NCBI RefSeq assembly: GCF_015477605.1 | Contig: NZ_JADLQX010000003.1 | Location: 62,001-126,000 of the forward strand | Direction of reading: 5' to 3' | From: Nocardia amamiensis | GTDB taxonomy: Bacteria; Actinomycetota; Actinomycetes; Mycobacteriales; Mycobacteriaceae | Length of the DNA: 64,000 nt | In this document: piece after piece, positions 1-14,023 of the stretch | How positions within the stretch are numbered: the first letter of the stretch is position 1 | Layout: each line of letters begins with the position of its first letter | The notes under the pieces: generated by a model | Seen by the model: the letters and a program-made list of their open reading frames with translations, nothing else | The model's database searches: none | Told to the model about the DNA's origin: nothing | Position numbers and translations under genes: made by a program

Positions 1-3000
1 TCGGTGAACCTGATGATGGTCGACACCAGGATCCAGCTCGGCCCGGTGACCGGACGGCTGCACGTGCTGACCTCCGGGTTGATCGACGACATGTTCGTCA
101 ACCTGTATCCCGGCGTCGGCGGCGAGAGCACGCATATCGACTTCCAGGCCAACGGCCACCTCTACAGCGACACCGAGCTGGCCGCGCAGCACCGCCGGTT
201 CCTGTCATTCCTGCACCGCTTCCTCGCCGCCGGACCGGACGCGCCGCTGACGACCATCTCGGTGCTGTCGGACGACGAGCTCGCCGCGTACGCCCCCGCG
301 CGCGGCGCCGCCGGTGTCGCACCCCGCACGCTGCCCGCGATCCTCGCCTCGGGCGCTGCCCGGGATCCGCAGGCGACGGCGCTGGTCGAAGGCGCGACCG
401 CGCTGACCTACCGCGAGGTCGACGACTACACCAATCGCCTGGCCCGGGTGCTGATCGCCGCGGGCGCCGGACCCGAACGCACCGTCGCGATCTCGATTCC
501 GCGTTCGATCCGGTCGGTGCTGGCGACGATCGCGGTGGCCAAGACCGGTGCCGCGTTCGTGCCGATCGACCCGACCTACCCCGCCGACCGGATCGAGCAC
601 ATGGTCGGCGACAGCGGGGTCATCACCGGGATCACGGTCGCGGCGGCGCGAAAGTCCCTGCCCGACCGGATGTCCTGGCTGATCCTGGACGACGAGAGCA
701 CCGAGCGGAGCTTGGCCGAACAGGACGCCGCCGCGCTCATCGAGGCCGAGCGAACCGCGGCGACACACCCGGACCAGGTCGCGTACATCATCTACACCTC
801 CGGCTCCACCGGTTTGCCCAAGGGCGTGCTCGTGCCCCATCGCGGGTTGGCGAATCTGGTCGCGAGTTCCGGCGCGGGATTCGGCATCGACGCGGATTCC
901 GTTGTCGCCCACGCCGTGTCGCCCAGCTTCGACATCTCGGTCGAGGAAATTCTGGTCACGCTCGCCACCGGCGCGACCCTGGCCGTGGTGCCGCCGTCGG
1001 CGTACGCGGGTGAGGAACTCGCACAGGTGCTGCGCGCGCACCGCGTCACCCACCTCAATGTCACCCCGGCCGTCGTGGGATCGCTGGACCCGGCGACGCT
1101 GCCCGATCTGCGCACCGTGATCGTCGGCGGCGACGCCTGCCCGCCCGAGCTCGTCATGAAGTGGTCCGGCCGCACTTTGCTGAACGGCTACGGTCCCACC
1201 GAGACGACCGTCACCGTGACGCTCAGCGCCCCGCTGGCGCCCGACGCGCCGGTCACCATCGGCGGTCTCGCCCGCGATGTGTCGGCCGTGGTGCTCGACC
1301 CGTGGCTGCGTCCGCTGCCCCCTGGCACCACCGGTGAGCTCTACCTCGCCGGTCCCGGTGTCGCGCGCGGCTACCACCGGCGCAACGGGCTAACCGCCGA
1401 CCGCTTCGTCGCCAACCCCTACGCGACGGGCGAGCGGATGTACCGCACCGGTGATCTGGTGCGCTGGGTCGAGCACGACGGCCGGATCGAACTGGAGTAC
1501 CAGGGCCGCAGCGATTTCCAGGTGAAGGTGCGCGGTTTCCGCATCGAACTGGGCGAGATCGACGCCGCCCTGCAGCGGCATCCCGACGTCGACTTCGCGC
1601 TCACCCTCGGCGTCGAAACCGGGTCGGGCGCGACCGCACTGGTGTCCTACGTGCTGCCGAAGCCCGGCGCCGAGGCGCATCCCGAGGCGCTGAAAGCCGC
1701 TGCCGGAGAATCACTCCCGGCCTACATGGTGCCCGCCGTGGTCATGGTGCTGGACAGCCTCCCGCTGACGCCGCTGGGCAAGGTGGACCGCAAGGCGCTG
1801 CCCGCGCCGGAGTTCGGCGCACGCGCGGTCACCAGCAGGCCGCCGTCCACGCCGCGCGAGCAGGCGCTCGCCGCGCTGTTCGCGGAGGTGCTCGGCCTGG
1901 ACGCGGTGGGCGTCGACGAGAGCTTCTTCGCGCTCGGCGGCGACAGCATCGTCTCGATCCAGCTGGTGTCGCGCGCCAAGGCGGCCGGTATCGGGTTCAG
2001 CGCGCGGGATGTCTTCGAGCGCAAGACCGTCGCGGCGCTTGCCGCGGTCGCCACCGACGTGCCGACCGCGGAGGTGCGCGAACTGCCCGGCGGCGGGGTC
2101 GGTGCGGTGGAGCTCACGCCGATCGTGCACGCGATGCTCGATCACGGCGACACCTGGCGGCGATTCGCCCAGGCCGTATTGATCGAGCTGCCTGCCGGAA
2201 TCGAGCGAGAACCGCTGGTCGTCGCGCTGCAAGCACTATTCGACCGGCACGACCTGCTGCGCTCGACATTGCGCCACACCGGCGACGGCTGGAGCTGGGT
2301 GGTCGCCGAACCCGGCTCGGTCGACGCCGATGGCTTGCTCGAGGTCGTGACCGCGGACGCCGATCTCGAGGCGAGCTGCGAACGCGAGTTGCAGCGCGCC
2401 GCCGATCAACTCGATCCGGAGTCCGGCGTTCTCGCGCGCTTTGTGTGGGTCGAGCGCCCCGACGCCGCGCCGCTGCTGTGGCTGGTGCTGCACCATCTGG
2501 TCACCGACGGCGTCTCCTGGCGCATCCTGCTGCCGGATCTGGCCACCGCCGCACTGGGCGGCGAGCTCGCGCCGGTCGGCACCTCGTTCCGGCGCTGGGC
2601 GCACGGACAGCGCGAGCACGCCGCGACTCGGGTCGCGGAACTGCCGCTGTGGCAACGTATCCTGGCCACGCCCGATCCGGCGCTCGGCTCCGCTCCGATG
2701 GACCCCGAACTCGACGTGGTGTCCACCATGGTGCATCTGACGACGGTGGTGCCGCCGGAGATCGCGCGGACCGTGCTCACCACCGCACCCGACCGATTCC
2801 ACTGCGGCGCCGACGACGTGCTGCTCGCCGCGCTCGCGCTGGCGGTGGCCCGCTGGCGCGGCCGGACCTCGGCGCTGTTCACGTTGGAAGGTCACGGCCG
2901 CGCCGAATCCGTCCTACCCGGCGCCGACATCGCGCGCACGGTCGGCTGGTTCACCAGCGTCTACCCTGTCGCCGTCGACCTGGCCGGGATCGATGCGGCG

Positions 3001-6000
3001 GACGCGTTCGCGGGTGGCGCCGCGGCGGGCGCCGCCATCAAGGCGACCAAGGAACAGCTGCGGGCCCTGCCGGACAAGGGCATCGGGTTCGGCATGCTGC
3101 GCTACCTCGTCCCCGAGACGGCCGCCGCGCTCGCCGACGCGCCGACTCCGCAGATCAGCTTCAACTACCTCGGCCGCGCGACCACCGGCGGCGACGCGGA
3201 GCCCTGGCTGCCGCGCCGCTTCGCCGCGACCCAGGACGACCGCGCCCCGTTGGCCGCCGCGGTGGACATCAACGCCGTCCACACCGATTCCGGCCTCGAA
3301 GTGACCTGGGCCTATGCCGCACGCCTGTTCGAGGAAGCCGACCTCGCGGAACTCGCCGCGCTGTGGACCCAGGCCCTCGGCGCCCTCGCCGAGCACGCTG
3401 AATCCGCCGGGGCGGGCGGACGCACCCCCTCGGACTTCGATCTGGTCGCGGTCACTCAGGCGCAGATCGATACCTGGGAGCGCGCCTACCCGAACCTCAT
3501 CGACGTGTGGCCGCTCTCGCCGTTGCAGTACGGCCTGCTCTTCCACGCGCTGTACGACTCCGACACCGCCGACGGATACACCGTGCAGTCGCTGCTCACC
3601 CTGTCCGGCACGGTGGATTCGGCCCGATTGCGCCGCGCCGCACAGGCTTTGGTGACCCGGCACGAGAACCTGCGGGTCGCGTTCGCCGAGACCGAGGACG
3701 GTCCGCGCCAGCTGGTCCTGGCCGACGCCGAGGTCGAATGGCACGAGGCCGATCTCACCGGTATCGCCGACGACGGCGAGCGCGCCCGCGAGATCGATCG
3801 GCTGATCGCGGTGGACGCGCGCACCCGGTTCGAGCTCACCCGTCCACCGCTGCTGCGCTGCACGCTGCTGCGGATCGCCCCCGACACCTACCGTTTCCTG
3901 CTCACCAACCACCACCTGGTGCTGGACGGCTGGTCGACGCCGCTGCTGGTGCGCGAGCTGCTCACCCTCTACGTCACCGACGGCGACACCTCCGCGTTGC
4001 CGCCCGCGCACTCCTATCGCGAGTTCCTGACCTGGCTGCAGACCAGAGACGACGCGGAATCAATTGCGGCATGGTCTGATTCGCTGGCGGGCGTGGACAC
4101 CCCGACCCGCGCGGTGCCGACCCTGGCCGGAATCGAATCGGCCGAGACCGGCATGCTGTCGGTCGATCTGTCCCGCGCCACCGTGGCCGGGTTGGAGACC
4201 GCAGGCCGGGAGGCGGGCGCCACGGTGAACACCCTGGTGCAGGCCGCGTGGGCGATGCTGCTGGCCATGCTCACCGGCCGTACCGACGTGGTGTTCGGCG
4301 GCACCGTCTCGGGCAGGCCGCCGGAGCTGGCCGGGGTCGAGGAGATGGTCGGCCTGTTCATCAACACGCTGCCGGTGCGGGTGCGGCTGGATCCGGCGGA
4401 GAAGGTGGCCGACCTGCTCGCCCGCGTGCAGTCCGAGCAGGCGCGTCTGCTGGATCATCAGCACATCGGCTTGGCCGCCATCCACCAGGCGGTCGGCCTG
4501 CCTGAACTGTTCGACACCCTGACCGTGTTCGAGTCCTACCCGATCGACCGCGAGGCGCTGTCGCAGGCGCTGGACATCGCGGGCATGCGGGTGCTGGACG
4601 TGGAGGGCACCGACGCGACACCGTATCCGTTGAACCTCATGGTGATTCCGCTGCGCGGCGCCGACGGGCAGGACACGCTGCGGATCACGCTGAAATACCT
4701 GACCGACCAGCTTCCACCCGAATCGGCCCGGCCGCTGCTGGATCGCTTCGTCCGGTTGCTCACCCAGCTCGCCGACAACCCGCGCGCGCTGGTCTCCCAG
4801 CTGCAGTACTGCGACGACGCCGAGCGCGCCGCGCTGCTGCCGGTGCGCGGCACGGAATCGGCGTGGTCGGCCACATTGCCCGAGCTGCTGACCGCGGGCG
4901 CGCGGATCAATCCCGAGGCGGTCGCGGTCACCGCGGGTGAGCTCACCATGTCCTACGGCGAACTCGACGCGTGGTCCAACCGCTTCGCCCGCGTGCTGCT
5001 GCGCCGGGGTGTCGGGCGCGAGGTGTTCGTCGTGCTGGCGCTGACCCGGTCGCTGGAATCGGTGGTCGCGGTGTGGGCGCTGGCCAAGACCGGCGCCGCG
5101 TTCGCTCCACTGGACCCGAACTACCCGGTGGAGCGCATCGAGCACATGCTCACCGACTCCAAGGCGCCGATCGGCGTGACGGTCACCGCGACCGGCGAGA
5201 GCTTGCCCGGCTCGATCGACTGGCTGCTGCTGGACGACCTCAACACCGTCCGCCGGGCGATGACCGTCTCGGACGCGCCGATCACCGACGCCGAGCGCGG
5301 CGGACCCATCGACCTGGACCAGACCGCCTACCTGATCTACACCTCCGGCTCCACCGGCAAGCCCAAAGCCGTGCTGCTCAGCCATCGCGGTATCGCGAAT
5401 CTGGTTGCCGCGCAACGTGAGACCCTCGATCTCGACCATACCGCCAGCGCGCTGCAGGTGGCCTCGCCCAGCTTCGACGCCTCGGTGTTCGAGCTGCTCA
5501 CCGCGCACGGCGCGGGCGGCAGGCTGGTGGTGTCGCCGCCGGACGTCTACGGCGGCGCGGAACTCGAACAGCTGCTGCGCGACCAGCGGGTGACCCACGC
5601 GGTGATCACGCCGTCGGCGCTGGCCACCATGGAACCCGCCGACCTGGACCACCTGCGCGTGCTCGCGGTCGCGGGCGAGGCGGCGACGCCGGAGCTGATC
5701 GAACGGTGGGCGCCCGGCAGGCGCATGGTGAACCTTTACGGCCCCACCGAGTTCAGCATCTGGGCGACCGGTCCTGGCGAACTGGTCCCCGAGGAACCCA
5801 TCACGATCGGCGGACCGATCCGCGGCGCCGCCACCATGGTGCTGGACTCCTGGCTGCGGCCGGTGCCGGTGGGCGTGCCCGGTGAGCTCTATCTGGCGGG
5901 TCCCGCGCTCGCCCGCGGCTACTTCAACCGGTTCGAGATGACGGCGAGCCGCTTCGTCGCCGATCCGTTCGGCGAATCCGGCGGGCGGATGTACCGAACC

Positions 6001-9000
6001 GGCGACATGGTGCGCTGGGTGACCGGCCCCGACGGCGGCTACGAACTGGAATATCTGGGCCGCAGCGACTTCCAGGTCAAGATCCGCGGCCTGCGGATCG
6101 AGCTGGGCGAGATCGACGCGGTGCTCTCCCGCGACGACGAGGTCGAGTACGCGGTCACCATCGGGCGCACCGGCCCGGCCGGGACCACCGTTCTGGTGTC
6201 ATACGTCCTGCCCGCCGACGACGTGCTCCTGGACGTGGAGCGGTTGCGCGCCCAGGTGGCGGCGGAGCTGCCGGGGTACATGGTGCCCGGGTACCTGGTC
6301 GTGCTCGACTCGATTCCGCTCACGCCGGTCGGCAAGCTGGATCGCAAAGCCCTTCCGGTACCGGACTTCTCCGAGACACACCGCCCCTACCTCGCGCCGC
6401 GCACGCCGGTCGAGGAGGCGGTGGCCGCGGTGTTCGGCGACGTGCTCGGCCGCGAGCGGGTCGGCGTCGACCAGTCGTTCTTCGAGCTCGGCGGCAACTC
6501 GCTCAGCGCGACCAAGGTGGTCGCGCGGGTGAACGCGGCACTGGGGTCGCGGATCGCGCTGCGCGACCTGTTCGACGCGCCGACGGTGGCCCAGCTGTCC
6601 GCCCGGGTCGTTCCCGCTTCCGGCGCGGCGCAGGGCCGGTTCGAACTCGCACCGCGGATTCGCCCGGACCGCGTTCCGCTGTCGCCCGCGCAGCAGCGCA
6701 TGTGGGTGCTCAACCGGATGGATCCGGCCTCGCCCGCCTACAACATCGCGGTGGCGCTGCGGCTCACCGGCGATCTGGATGTCACGGCCCTGCGCGCCGC
6801 GCTGGTCGACGTGGTGGAGCGGCACGAGAGCCTGCGGACGCTCTATCCCGCGGACGCGGAGGGTCCGCGCCAAGTGGTGGTCGGCGCCGACGTGGCCGTT
6901 CCCGCCATGCCGGTGGTCGACACCGAGGACGGCGCGGCGCTGCGCACCCGCATCTCCGAGCTGGCCGGCACCGGATTCGACGTGGCCACCCAGCCGCCGC
7001 TGCGGGTCGGCCTGTTCCGGCTCCACGGACCGGCGGAACCGTCCGCGGGTGCCGGGCCGGTGTCGTCGGGTCCTTCCACCGGGGAAGCTCCGGTCGCGTC
7101 CGCCTCTGCCGGGACCGCCCCGGTCTCGTCCAGTTACACGGTGGCCGAAGCGATGGCGGCGACTCCCTCGGTGCACGTCGTGGTGCTGGTCGTGCACCAC
7201 ATCAGCGCGGACGGCGCGTCCATGGCGCCGCTGGCCGCCGATCTGGCCGCCGCGTACGCGGAGCGGTCCAGCGGCGGGGACGCCATCCGCGTCCCGCTGC
7301 CGGTGCAGTACGCCGACTTCGCGCTCTGGCATCGCGAGGTGCTCGGCGACGAGGCGGACCCGGAATCGACCGCGGCACGCCAGATCCGGTTCTGGCACGA
7401 AACCCTGGCGGGCGCGCCCGACGTCCTGGAGCTGCCCTCCGATCGTCCGCGGCCCGCGGTGCAGACCATGCACAGCGCCGATGTCGGCTTCACCGTCGAC
7501 GCCGAAACGCATGCCGAACTGGTCGATTTCGCCGCGGCGCAGCACGTCAGCCCGTTCATGGTGGTGCACGCCGCGCTCGCGGTGCTGCTCGCCCGGCTCG
7601 GCGGCACCGACGACGTGCTGATCGGCACCCCGGTCGCCGGTCGCGGGGAGGAGGCGCTCGACCAGCTGGTCGGCATGTTCGTCAACACCTTGGCGCTTCG
7701 CACGCCGGTCGATCCCGGAGCCGGCTTCGCGGCGTTCCTGGACACCGTCCGCTCGACGGATCTGGACGCCTTCGCCAACGCGGACGTTCCGTTCGAGCGG
7801 CTGGTCCAGGTGCTGGACCCGCCCCGCTCGACCGCCCACCATCCGCTGTTCCAGGTGTCGCTGTCGTTGCAGAACTTCGTCGAACCGGTGCTGGAGCTGC
7901 CGGGCCTGCGCTTCGAGGTCGAGGATTTCGACCGCGACGCCTCCCAGTTCGACCTGACCCTGGATCTGCGCGAGCGATTCAGCGAGAGCGTTCCGGAGGG
8001 CATCGACGGCGTGCTGACCTACGCGACGGATCTGTTCGACGAGGCGACGGTGGCCGCGTTCGCCGCCCGGTGGCGTCGTGTGCTCGCGACCGTGCTGGCG
8101 CGACCGGACGTGCGCATCGCCGATATCGACATCCTCGACGACGCCGAACGCGCGACGCTGGTGCCCGTGCGCGGTCCCGAAACCGCTGGAACGACCACGC
8201 TTCCGCAGCTGCTGGCCGGCACCGCGCAGCGGTATCCGGAGCGGCCCGCCATCGTGGCCGGCGAGTACACCACCACATACCGGGAGATCGACGCGTACGC
8301 CAACCGCCTCGCCCGCATCCTGCTCGAATCCGGCGCGGGCCCGGAAACCGTGGTGGCACTGGGCCTTCCCCGTTCGGCGGAGCTGCTCACCGGCATGTGG
8401 GCCGCCGCGAAAGCCGGTGCGGCGTTCCTGCCGGTCGATCCGAAGCACCCGGTCGATCGCATCGACCACATGCTCACCGACTCCGGCGCGACGCTGGGCC
8501 TCACCCTGGCCGAGTACCGGCCGATGCTGCCCGACAGCACGAATTGGCTGGTGCTCGACGACATCGCCCTGGTGGAACGCTGGAGCGCCGCGAGCAGCCG
8601 CCCGCTGGACCAGCGCGATCTGCCCGGTCCCATCCGGCCGGACAACGCGGCCTGGATGATCTACACCTCCGGTTCCACCGGCACGCCGAAAGGTGTCTCG
8701 GTCTCCCACCGCGGCCTCGCCGATCTCGTCGCGGCGCAACAGACAGCGCTCGGTTTGGATCAGCACTCCTGGGTGCTGCAAGTGGCGTCGCCGAGCTTCG
8801 ACGCGTCGGTGTTCGAAGCGATCATGGCGTTCGGCTCCGGCGGCGCGTCGGTGGTCGCGCCGCCGGACGTGTTCGGCGGCAGCGCACTCGCCGAGCTGAT
8901 CGACGCCGAGCAGGTCACGCACATGGTGATCACGCCGTCCGCGCTGGCCACCCTCGACCCCGACGAGGTGACCAGCGTGCGGGTGCTCGCGGTGGCCGGT

Positions 9001-12000
9001 GAGGCGGTCGGCGCCGAACTGGTCGAACGCTGGGCCACCGGGCGAACCATGGTCAACCTGTACGGTCCGACCGAGTCCACCATCTGGGCAACCGGTTCGG
9101 CGCCGCTCGAGCTCGGCTTGCCGGTCACCATCGGCACGCCCGTACAGGGAGCCGCCGTGCTGGTCCTCGACGACCGGCTGCGCCCGGTCCCGGTGGGCGT
9201 GGCGGGCGAACTCTACCTCGCCGGCCCCTCGCTGGCCCGCTGCTACCACGCCCGAGCGAGCCTGACCGCCGCTCGTTTCATGGCCAACCCGTTCGGGGAG
9301 GCGGGCGAACGGATGTACCGCACCGGCGATCTGGTGCGCTGGATCCGCACCGAGGCGGGACTGGAGCTGGAGTACTTGGGCCGCACCGACTTCCAGGTCA
9401 AGGTCCGCGGCCAGCGCATCGAGCTCGGTGAGATCGACGCGGTGCTCGGCCGCGCCGAAGGCGTCGATTTCGCGGTGACGCTCGGCGTGCCCGGCCCCAC
9501 CGGGGCGACCGCACTGGCCGCGTACCTGGTCCGCACACCCGGGTTCGAGCTCGACGTGGCGAAAGTGCGCGCGTTCGCCGCCGATATCCTGCCCGGCTAC
9601 ATGGTGCCTTCGGCGTTCGTCGTGCTGGACGAGATCCCGCTCAACGCGGTCGGCAAGCTGGACCGCAAGGCGCTGCCCGCACCGGAATTCACCGCCGACC
9701 GCACCGAGTACCGCGCGCCGTCCACGCCGACCGAAGAACAGCTGGCCGCGATTTTCGGCGAACTGCTCGGCGTGACGCCGGTGGGCGCCGACGATTCGTT
9801 CTTCGCGCTCGGCGGCGACAGCATCCTGGCGATCCAGCTGGTGTCGCGCGCCAAGCAGCAGGGCATCACATGCACCCCCCTGCAGGTGTTCGAGCACCGC
9901 ACGGTGACGGCGCTGGCCGCGGCCATCGACGCCGCGGGCACGGCGGTGACCCTCGAGGAGCTGCCCGGCGGCGGCGTAGGCGAGCTGCCGCTGCCACCGA
10001 TCGTGCACTACATGCTCCAGCGCGGCGGGAACTACGACCGCTTCGCCCAGACCGCCGTGCTGGAGCTACCGGTGGGCATCGACCGCGCCCAGATCGTCGC
10101 GGTGCTCACCGCCGCGGTGGACCGGCACGACATGCTGCGCGCCCGGCTGCGCACCGACGGCGAGGACGGTCCGCGCATCGTGGTCGGCCCGCCCGGCTCG
10201 GTCGACGTGGACGCGCTCGTGCACCGCATCGAGTTCGACGCCATCGAGCCGATCGAGCTGCACGAATTCGCCATGACCGAACTGGACGCCGTCGCGCACC
10301 GGCTCGATCCGGCCAACGGCACCGTGCTGCAGTTCATCTGGCTGGACCCGGTGGGCGCAGCGGGTGCGCGCACCGGCGCGGGACGGCTGATCGTGCTGGC
10401 GCACCACCTCGTCATCGACGGCGTCTCCTGGCGCATCCTGGTGCCGGACCTGGTGGCCGCCTGGGCCCAAGTGTCGGCCGGCAACACGCCGGTGCTCGCG
10501 GAGACCGGAACCTCGATGCGGCGCTGGGCGCACGCACTGGTCGAGGAGGCCCGCTCCGAAGGCCGCCACGCCGAATTGGCGTACTGGCACGACGTTCTCG
10601 CCGGACCCGACCCGCTGATCGGCGGCCGGGAGCTGGACCCGGCGATCGACAACACCGACACGCTGCGCATGGTCGAGCGCGAGGTTTCCGCCGAGGTCAC
10701 CACCGCGCTGCTCACCACCCTGCCCGGCCTGTTCCAGGGCAGCGTCAACGACACGCTGCTGGCCACCCTCGCCTTGGCGCTGGTGCGCTGGCGCGACACC
10801 GAACCGACGGCGCTGCTGCGGCTGGAAGGCCATGGCCGCCAGGAAGAAGTCGTCCCCGGCGCCGACCTGTCCCGCACCATCGGCTGGTTCACCAGCATCT
10901 ACCCGGTGCGACTCGACCTGGCGGGGATCGACATCGATGACGCGCTCGCCGGTGGCCCCGCACTGGGTGCGGCCATCCGCGCGGTGAAGCATCAGCTGCT
11001 CGCGGTGCCGGACAAGGGCATCGGCTTCGGCCTGCTGCGCTACCTCGACCCCGAGACCGCACGGCAGCTCCCGGAACGCCTCCCTGGCCGGGTCGGCTTC
11101 AACTACCTCGGCAGGTACTCCACCGGCGACATCCCGGCGGGACTGGAGGGCATGGGCTGGCTGCCGACCGACGACCTGGGTGACGTGCACGTCCCCGAAC
11201 ATCCGGATGTGCCCCTGCAATCGGCGATCGACGTGAACGCCGTCGTCATCGGTGACCGCATGCGCGCGAGCTTCGGGTTCCCCGCGAATCTGCTCACCTC
11301 CGACGAGGTGGCCGAGCTGGCCGATCTGTGGATCGAAACACTCGGCGCGGCAGTCCGTTTCGCGCATACCCCGGCGGCACGGACCGCCGCCGAGGAAGAG
11401 GCCGCGGCCACCGCGCCACCGGCCACGCCCGCCGCGGGCGGTCTCGGACTCGACGTGGTCCTGCCGATCCGGCTCGGCGGCGACGAACCCGCACTGTTCT
11501 GCATCCATCCCTCGTCCGGGATGGCGTGGACCTACCTGGGATTCGCCGACGCGTTGGCTCCCGGCCGTCCGATCTACGGCCTGCAGGCCCCGGACCTCAG
11601 CGGCAAGGAACCATCCGCGCGCTCGATCGAGGAGTTCGCCGACCGCTATGTGCGCGAGATCCGCCGCCTGCAACCGGACGGCCCCTACCACCTGCTCGGC
11701 TGGTCCTTCGGCGGGCTCATCGCGCACGCGGCGGCGACGAAGCTGAAAGCCGAAGGCGCCGAAGTCGGTGTGGTCGCGTTGCTGGACGCCGACACGGCGG
11801 ACATCGACGGCGACAGCATCGAGCGGCTCACCGCGGGCTCGTTCGTCAACACGTTCGGCTCCGTGTTCGGCATCCACGAAGTGCCCGAAGACGCGACCGC
11901 ACAACAGGCGGCGGACCTGATCCGGGAGCGGCTCGGCGGTGTCTCGCTGGTCGACGCCGCCACCCTGGAGCGGATGGCCGGGTCGTACAACGCCGCCGCC

Positions 12001-12225
12001 CGGACCAGAACCGGTTATCGCCGCCCGGTGTTCGACGGCGACATCGTGTATTTCAGCGCGACCGTCGACACCTCCGACATCTTCGGTCCGGACGGCTGGC
12101 GGCCGTACGTGACCGGCGAGATCACCAACCACGACATCGAGGTCACGCACGACGAACTGACGGCGCCGCAGGTGCTGCCGGTCGTCGCGCGCGTGCTCGA
12201 CGCACATCTTGGAGGCCGAGGATGA
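1..12225 (+). CDS. Non-ribosomal peptide synthetase, 3' part (C-A-T-E-C-A-T-C-A-T-E-TE)
   Basis: The frame is open from base 1, so the 5' end lies outside the window. Residues are numbered from the codon at base 4. Order seen: tail of a condensation domain (1-100), A1 (YTSGSTG at about 264), carrier T1 (LGGDS, Ser648), epimerisation E1 (HHLVTDG at 830), C2 (HHLVLDG at 1303), A2 (YTSGSTG at 1779), T2 (LGGNS, Ser2166), C3 (HHISADG at 2398), A3 (YTSGSTG at 2887), T3 (Ser3273), E3 (HHLVIDG at 3467) and thioesterase (GWSFGG, Ser3901). Three monomers are added here and two are epimerised to D, including the last before release. Specificity residues aligned by eye to GrsA read DIENIGGVTK for A1 and DAFVAALIWK for both A2 and A3. 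I cannot name the substrates. The stop overlaps the next gene (ATGA). Confidence 0.96.
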   Translation, partial: SVNLMMVDTRIQLGPVTGRLHVLTSGLIDDMFVNLYPGVGGESTHIDFQANGHLYSDTELAAQHRRFLSFLHRFLAAGPDAPLTTISVLSDDELAAYAPARGAAGVAPRTLPAILASGAARDPQATALVEGATALTYREVDDYTNRLARVLIAAGAGPERTVAISIPRSIRSVLATIAVAKTGAAFVPIDPTYPADRIEHMVGDSGVITGITVAAARKSLPDRMSWLILDDESTERSLAEQDAAALIEAERTAATHPDQVAYIIYTSGSTGLPKGVLVPHRGLANLVASSGAGFGIDADSVVAHAVSPSFDISVEEILVTLATGATLAVVPPSAYAGEELAQVLRAHRVTHLNVTPAVVGSLDPATLPDLRTVIVGGDACPPELVMKWSGRTLLNGYGPTETTVTVTLSAPLAPDAPVTIGGLARDVSAVVLDPWLRPLPPGTTGELYLAGPGVARGYHRRNGLTADRFVANPYATGERMYRTGDLVRWVEHDGRIELEYQGRSDFQVKVRGFRIELGEIDAALQRHPDVDFALTLGVETGSGATALVSYVLPKPGAEAHPEALKAAAGESLPAYMVPAVVMVLDSLPLTPLGKVDRKALPAPEFGARAVTSRPPSTPREQALAALFAEVLGLDAVGVDESFFALGGDSIVSIQLVSRAKAAGIGFSARDVFERKTVAALAAVATDVPTAEVRELPGGGVGAVELTPIVHAMLDHGDTWRRFAQAVLIELPAGIEREPLVVALQALFDRHDLLRSTLRHTGDGWSWVVAEPGSVDADGLLEVVTADADLEASCERELQRAADQLDPESGVLARFVWVERPDAAPLLWLVLHHLVTDGVSWRILLPDLATAALGGELAPVGTSFRRWAHGQREHAATRVAELPLWQRILATPDPALGSAPMDPELDVVSTMVHLTTVVPPEIARTVLTTAPDRFHCGADDVLLAALALAVARWRGRTSALFTLEGHGRAESVLPGADIARTVGWFTSVYPVAVDLAGIDAADAFAGGAAAGAAIKATKEQLRALPDKGIGFGMLRYLVPETAAALADAPTPQISFNYLGRATTGGDAEPWLPRRFAATQDDRAPLAAAVDINAVHTDSGLEVTWAYAARLFEEADLAELAALWTQALGALAEHAESAGAGGRTPSDFDLVAVTQAQIDTWERAYPNLIDVWPLSPLQYGLLFHALYDSDTADGYTVQSLLTLSGTVDSARLRRAAQALVTRHENLRVAFAETEDGPRQLVLADAEVEWHEADLTGIADDGERAREIDRLIAVDARTRFELTRPPLLRCTLLRIAPDTYRFLLTNHHLVLDGWSTPLLVRELLTLYVTDGDTSALPPAHSYREFLTWLQTRDDAESIAAWSDSLAGVDTPTRAVPTLAGIESAETGMLSVDLSRATVAGLETAGREAGATVNTLVQAAWAMLLAMLTGRTDVVFGGTVSGRPPELAGVEEMVGLFINTLPVRVRLDPAEKVADLLARVQSEQARLLDHQHIGLAAIHQAVGLPELFDTLTVFESYPIDREALSQALDIAGMRVLDVEGTDATPYPLNLMVIPLRGADGQDTLRITLKYLTDQLPPESARPLLDRFVRLLTQLADNPRALVSQLQYCDDAERAALLPVRGTESAWSATLPELLTAGARINPEAVAVTAGELTMSYGELDAWSNRFARVLLRRGVGREVFVVLALTRSLESVVAVWALAKTGAAFAPLDPNYPVERIEHMLTDSKAPIGVTVTATGESLPGSIDWLLLDDLNTVRRAMTVSDAPITDAERGGPIDLDQTAYLIYTSGSTGKPKAVLLSHRGIANLVAAQRETLDLDHTASALQVASPSFDASVFELLTAHGAGGRLVVSPPDVYGGAELEQLLRDQRVTHAVITPSALATMEPADLDHLRVLAVAGEAATPELIERWAPGRRMVNLYGPTEFSIWATGPGELVPEEPITIGGPIRGAATMVLDSWLRPVPVGVPGELYLAGPALARGYFNRFEMTASRFVADPFGESGGRMYRTGDMVRWVTGPDGGYELEYLGRSDFQVKIRGLRIELGEIDAVLSRDDEVEYAVTIGRTGPAGTTVLVSYVLPADDVLLDVERLRAQVAAELPGYMVPGYLVVLDSIPLTPVGKLDRKALPVPDFSETHRPYLAPRTPVEEAVAAVFGDVLGRERVGVDQSFFELGGNSLSATKVVARVNAALGSRIALRDLFDAPTVAQLSARVVPASGAAQGRFELAPRIRPDRVPLSPAQQRMWVLNRMDPASPAYNIAVALRLTGDLDVTALRAALVDVVERHESLRTLYPADAEGPRQVVVGADVAVPAMPVVDTEDGAALRTRISELAGTGFDVATQPPLRVGLFRLHGPAEPSAGAGPVSSGPSTGEAPVASASAGTAPVSSSYTVAEAMAATPSVHVVVLVVHHISADGASMAPLAADLAAAYAERSSGGDAIRVPLPVQYADFALWHREVLGDEADPESTAARQIRFWHETLAGAPDVLELPSDRPRPAVQTMHSADVGFTVDAETHAELVDFAAAQHVSPFMVVHAALAVLLARLGGTDDVLIGTPVAGRGEEALDQLVGMFVNTLALRTPVDPGAGFAAFLDTVRSTDLDAFANADVPFERLVQVLDPPRSTAHHPLFQVSLSLQNFVEPVLELPGLRFEVEDFDRDASQFDLTLDLRERFSESVPEGIDGVLTYATDLFDEATVAAFAARWRRVLATVLARPDVRIADIDILDDAERATLVPVRGPETAGTTTLPQLLAGTAQRYPERPAIVAGEYTTTYREIDAYANRLARILLESGAGPETVVALGLPRSAELLTGMWAAAKAGAAFLPVDPKHPVDRIDHMLTDSGATLGLTLAEYRPMLPDSTNWLVLDDIALVERWSAASSRPLDQRDLPGPIRPDNAAWMIYTSGSTGTPKGVSVSHRGLADLVAAQQTALGLDQHSWVLQVASPSFDASVFEAIMAFGSGGASVVAPPDVFGGSALAELIDAEQVTHMVITPSALATLDPDEVTSVRVLAVAGEAVGAELVERWATGRTMVNLYGPTESTIWATGSAPLELGLPVTIGTPVQGAAVLVLDDRLRPVPVGVAGELYLAGPSLARCYHARASLTAARFMANPFGEAGERMYRTGDLVRWIRTEAGLELEYLGRTDFQVKVRGQRIELGEIDAVLGRAEGVDFAVTLGVPGPTGATALAAYLVRTPGFELDVAKVRAFAADILPGYMVPSAFVVLDEIPLNAVGKLDRKALPAPEFTADRTEYRAPSTPTEEQLAAIFGELLGVTPVGADDSFFALGGDSILAIQLVSRAKQQGITCTPLQVFEHRTVTALAAAIDAAGTAVTLEELPGGGVGELPLPPIVHYMLQRGGNYDRFAQTAVLELPVGIDRAQIVAVLTAAVDRHDMLRARLRTDGEDGPRIVVGPPGSVDVDALVHRIEFDAIEPIELHEFAMTELDAVAHRLDPANGTVLQFIWLDPVGAAGARTGAGRLIVLAHHLVIDGVSWRILVPDLVAAWAQVSAGNTPVLAETGTSMRRWAHALVEEARSEGRHAELAYWHDVLAGPDPLIGGRELDPAIDNTDTLRMVEREVSAEVTTALLTTLPGLFQGSVNDTLLATLALALVRWRDTEPTALLRLEGHGRQEEVVPGADLSRTIGWFTSIYPVRLDLAGIDIDDALAGGPALGAAIRAVKHQLLAVPDKGIGFGLLRYLDPETARQLPERLPGRVGFNYLGRYSTGDIPAGLEGMGWLPTDDLGDVHVPEHPDVPLQSAIDVNAVVIGDRMRASFGFPANLLTSDEVAELADLWIETLGAAVRFAHTPAARTAAEEEAAATAPPATPAAGGLGLDVVLPIRLGGDEPALFCIHPSSGMAWTYLGFADALAPGRPIYGLQAPDLSGKEPSARSIEEFADRYVREIRRLQPDGPYHLLGWSFGGLIAHAAATKLKAEGAEVGVVALLDADTADIDGDSIERLTAGSFVNTFGSVFGIHEVPEDATAQQAADLIRERLGGVSLVDAATLERMAGSYNAAARTRTGYRRPVFDGDIVYFSATVDTSDIFGPDGWRPYVTGEITNHDIEVTHDELTAPQVLPVVARVLDAHLGGRG

Positions 12226-13208
12226 ACTTCGATCAGGGAGTCGTCGTCGAGGGAATCGAGAAATCGTTCGGCACGGTCAAGGCATTGCGCGGAGTCGACT
12301 TCGCGGCCGAGCCGGGCGAGGTGCTCGGCATCCTCGGACCCAACGGCGCGGGCAAGACCACCACGGTGAACATTCTCTCCACATTGATCCAGCCGGATCG
12401 CGGCCGCGCGGTGGTCGCCGGGTACGACGTGGTCGCCGACCCGGCGGCGGTGCGCCGCAGCATCATGCTGACCGGCCAGTACGCCGCGCTCGACGACATG
12501 CTCAGCGGCTACGAGAACCTGGTGATGTTCGGCAGGCTGATGGGCCTGCGCAAGCCAGCCGCCCGCGCCAGAGCCGACGAGCTGCTCGCCGAATTCGATC
12601 TCGAGCGCGCCGCGGGCCGCCGGGTCGGCACCTACTCCGGCGGCATGCGCAGACGCATCGACATCGCCTGCGGCCTCGTCGTGCGCCCCGACGTGGTGTT
12701 CCTGGACGAACCCACCACCGGGCTGGACCCGCGCAGCAGGCAGGGCGTCTGGGACCTGGTGACCGGCTTCAAGAAGGCGGGCATCACCACCCTGCTCACC
12801 ACCCAGTACCTCGAGGAGGCGGACGCGCTCAGCGACCGGATCATCGTCATCGACCACGGCGTGGTGATCGCCCAGGGCACCGCCGACGAACTGAAGTCGC
12901 GGATCGGAGGCAGCTACTGCGAGGTGGTGCCGCTGGATCTGAAGGACTTGCCCGCCATCGCCGCGGCGCTGGGCTCGCTGGTGCCGGAGGAGAACCGAGC
13001 CGCGCTCATCGCCGAATCCGACCGGATCGCCATACCGGCGCCGGACGGCGCGAAGACGCTCGCCGAGGCGCTGCGCCGGCTCGACGGCTCGGGCCTCGAC
13101 CTGGTGGACATCGCCCTGCGCCGCCCCTCGCTCGACGATGTCTTCCTCCAGCTCACCGGACATCTGGCGACGGTCGAGCAGACCGCGGAGCCGGAGGTCG
13201 TGTCGTGA
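12222..13208 (+). CDS. DrrA-type ABC transporter ATPase (peptide/antibiotic export)
   Basis: A 328-residue ATPase of the DrrA/daunorubicin-resistance family, which powers an exporter with separate permease subunits. Walker [10 protein letters not shown] lies at residues 39-47, followed by signature YSGGMRRR and Walker [12 protein letters not shown]. The C-terminal extension ends in a DDVFLQLTG segment typical of this family. The ATG overlaps the NRPS stop by 4 nt and has GGAGG six bases upstream, so it is translationally coupled to the synthetase. The likely substrate is the NRPS product; this is inferred from position only. Confidence 0.93.
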   Translation: MNFDQGVVVEGIEKSFGTVKALRGVDFAAEPGEVLGILGPNGAGKTTTVNILSTLIQPDRGRAVVAGYDVVADPAAVRRSIMLTGQYAALDDMLSGYENLVMFGRLMGLRKPAARARADELLAEFDLERAAGRRVGTYSGGMRRRIDIACGLVVRPDVVFLDEPTTGLDPRSRQGVWDLVTGFKKAGITTLLTTQYLEEADALSDRIIVIDHGVVIAQGTADELKSRIGGSYCEVVPLDLKDLPAIAAALGSLVPEENRAALIAESDRIAIPAPDGAKTLAEALRRLDGSGLDLVDIALRRPSLDDVFLQLTGHLATVEQTAEPEVVS

Positions 13209-14023
13209 CGGCGGCGACCTGGCTCTCCGAGACCCGCGCGGCCCCGCTGCGACCACAGCAATGGTGGGTGCTCACCACCCGGCTGATCGCGCCGTCGGTA
13301 CAAAGCGGCGAGGTGCTCACATCGGTGCTGGCACCCGCGGCGTTCACGGCCAGCTTCTACATCCCGCTGAAGACCGTGATGACCTTCTCCGGCACGGGGT
13401 TCAGCAGCTACGCGCAATTCATGATGCCGCTGGTGGTGCTGCAGGCGGCCGCGTTCACGGCGGTGTCGGCGGCCTTCCGCGCCGCCACCGATTCGGTCGC
13501 GGGACTCAACCGGCGCTTCGGCGCGATGCCGATTCCGCCGCTGGTTCCGGTGGCGGCGCGCATGTCCGGCAATCTCTTCCGCTTCGCCATCGGCCTGATC
13601 ACCGCGTTGATCTGCGGGCACGTCATCGGATTCCGCTTCTATCTCGGTACCGCGCACACCACCGGCTTCGTGCTGTTCTCCTTGCTCATCGGGCTCGCGC
13701 TGATGCTGGGCGGAGATGTGATCGGGACGGTCTCGCGCAACCCGGAGGCGACCGCGCAGGCGCTGGTACTGCCGCCGTTGATCTTCGGCATGCTGTCCAC
13801 GGGCCTGGCTCCGGCGCACCAGTTCCCCGCGTGGGTGCAGCCGTTCGTGCGCAATCAGCCGGTCTCGCAATGGGCCATCGCCTTGCGGGCGTTCGCCGGG
13901 GACAAGGGACCGAACGCCGGGGAGGTGACCTGGTCGCTGCTCGGCCCGCCGTTGGCATGGGCGATCGCAATCCTGATCATCTGCGTTCCGCTGTCGATCC
14001 GGTTGAGCTCGAGGAGGGCGTGA
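13205..14023 (+). CDS. ABC-2 type permease, DrrB-like
   Basis: A 272-residue integral membrane protein with about six hydrophobic segments, of the ABC-2 (DrrB/DrrC) permease family. It should form the export channel with the neighbouring ATPase and second permease. The GTG start overlaps the ATPase stop (GTGA), which fixes the start. The segment around FVRNQPVSQWAIALRA resembles the HNQP segment of the next gene, so the two permeases are distant paralogues. Middle gene of the NRPS-exporter operon. Confidence 0.88.
   Translation: MTAATWLSETRAAPLRPQQWWVLTTRLIAPSVQSGEVLTSVLAPAAFTASFYIPLKTVMTFSGTGFSSYAQFMMPLVVLQAAAFTAVSAAFRAATDSVAGLNRRFGAMPIPPLVPVAARMSGNLFRFAIGLITALICGHVIGFRFYLGTAHTTGFVLFSLLIGLALMLGGDVIGTVSRNPEATAQALVLPPLIFGMLSTGLAPAHQFPAWVQPFVRNQPVSQWAIALRAFAGDKGPNAGEVTWSLLGPPLAWAIAILIICVPLSIRLSSRRA

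Noticed and set aside
6199..10008. 1269-codon open frame on the minus strand opposite the NRPS, and other long antisense frames
   Set aside because: They mirror GC-rich codon bias of the real gene, are rich in Arg/Gly/His, contain no recognisable domains and have no ribosome sites.
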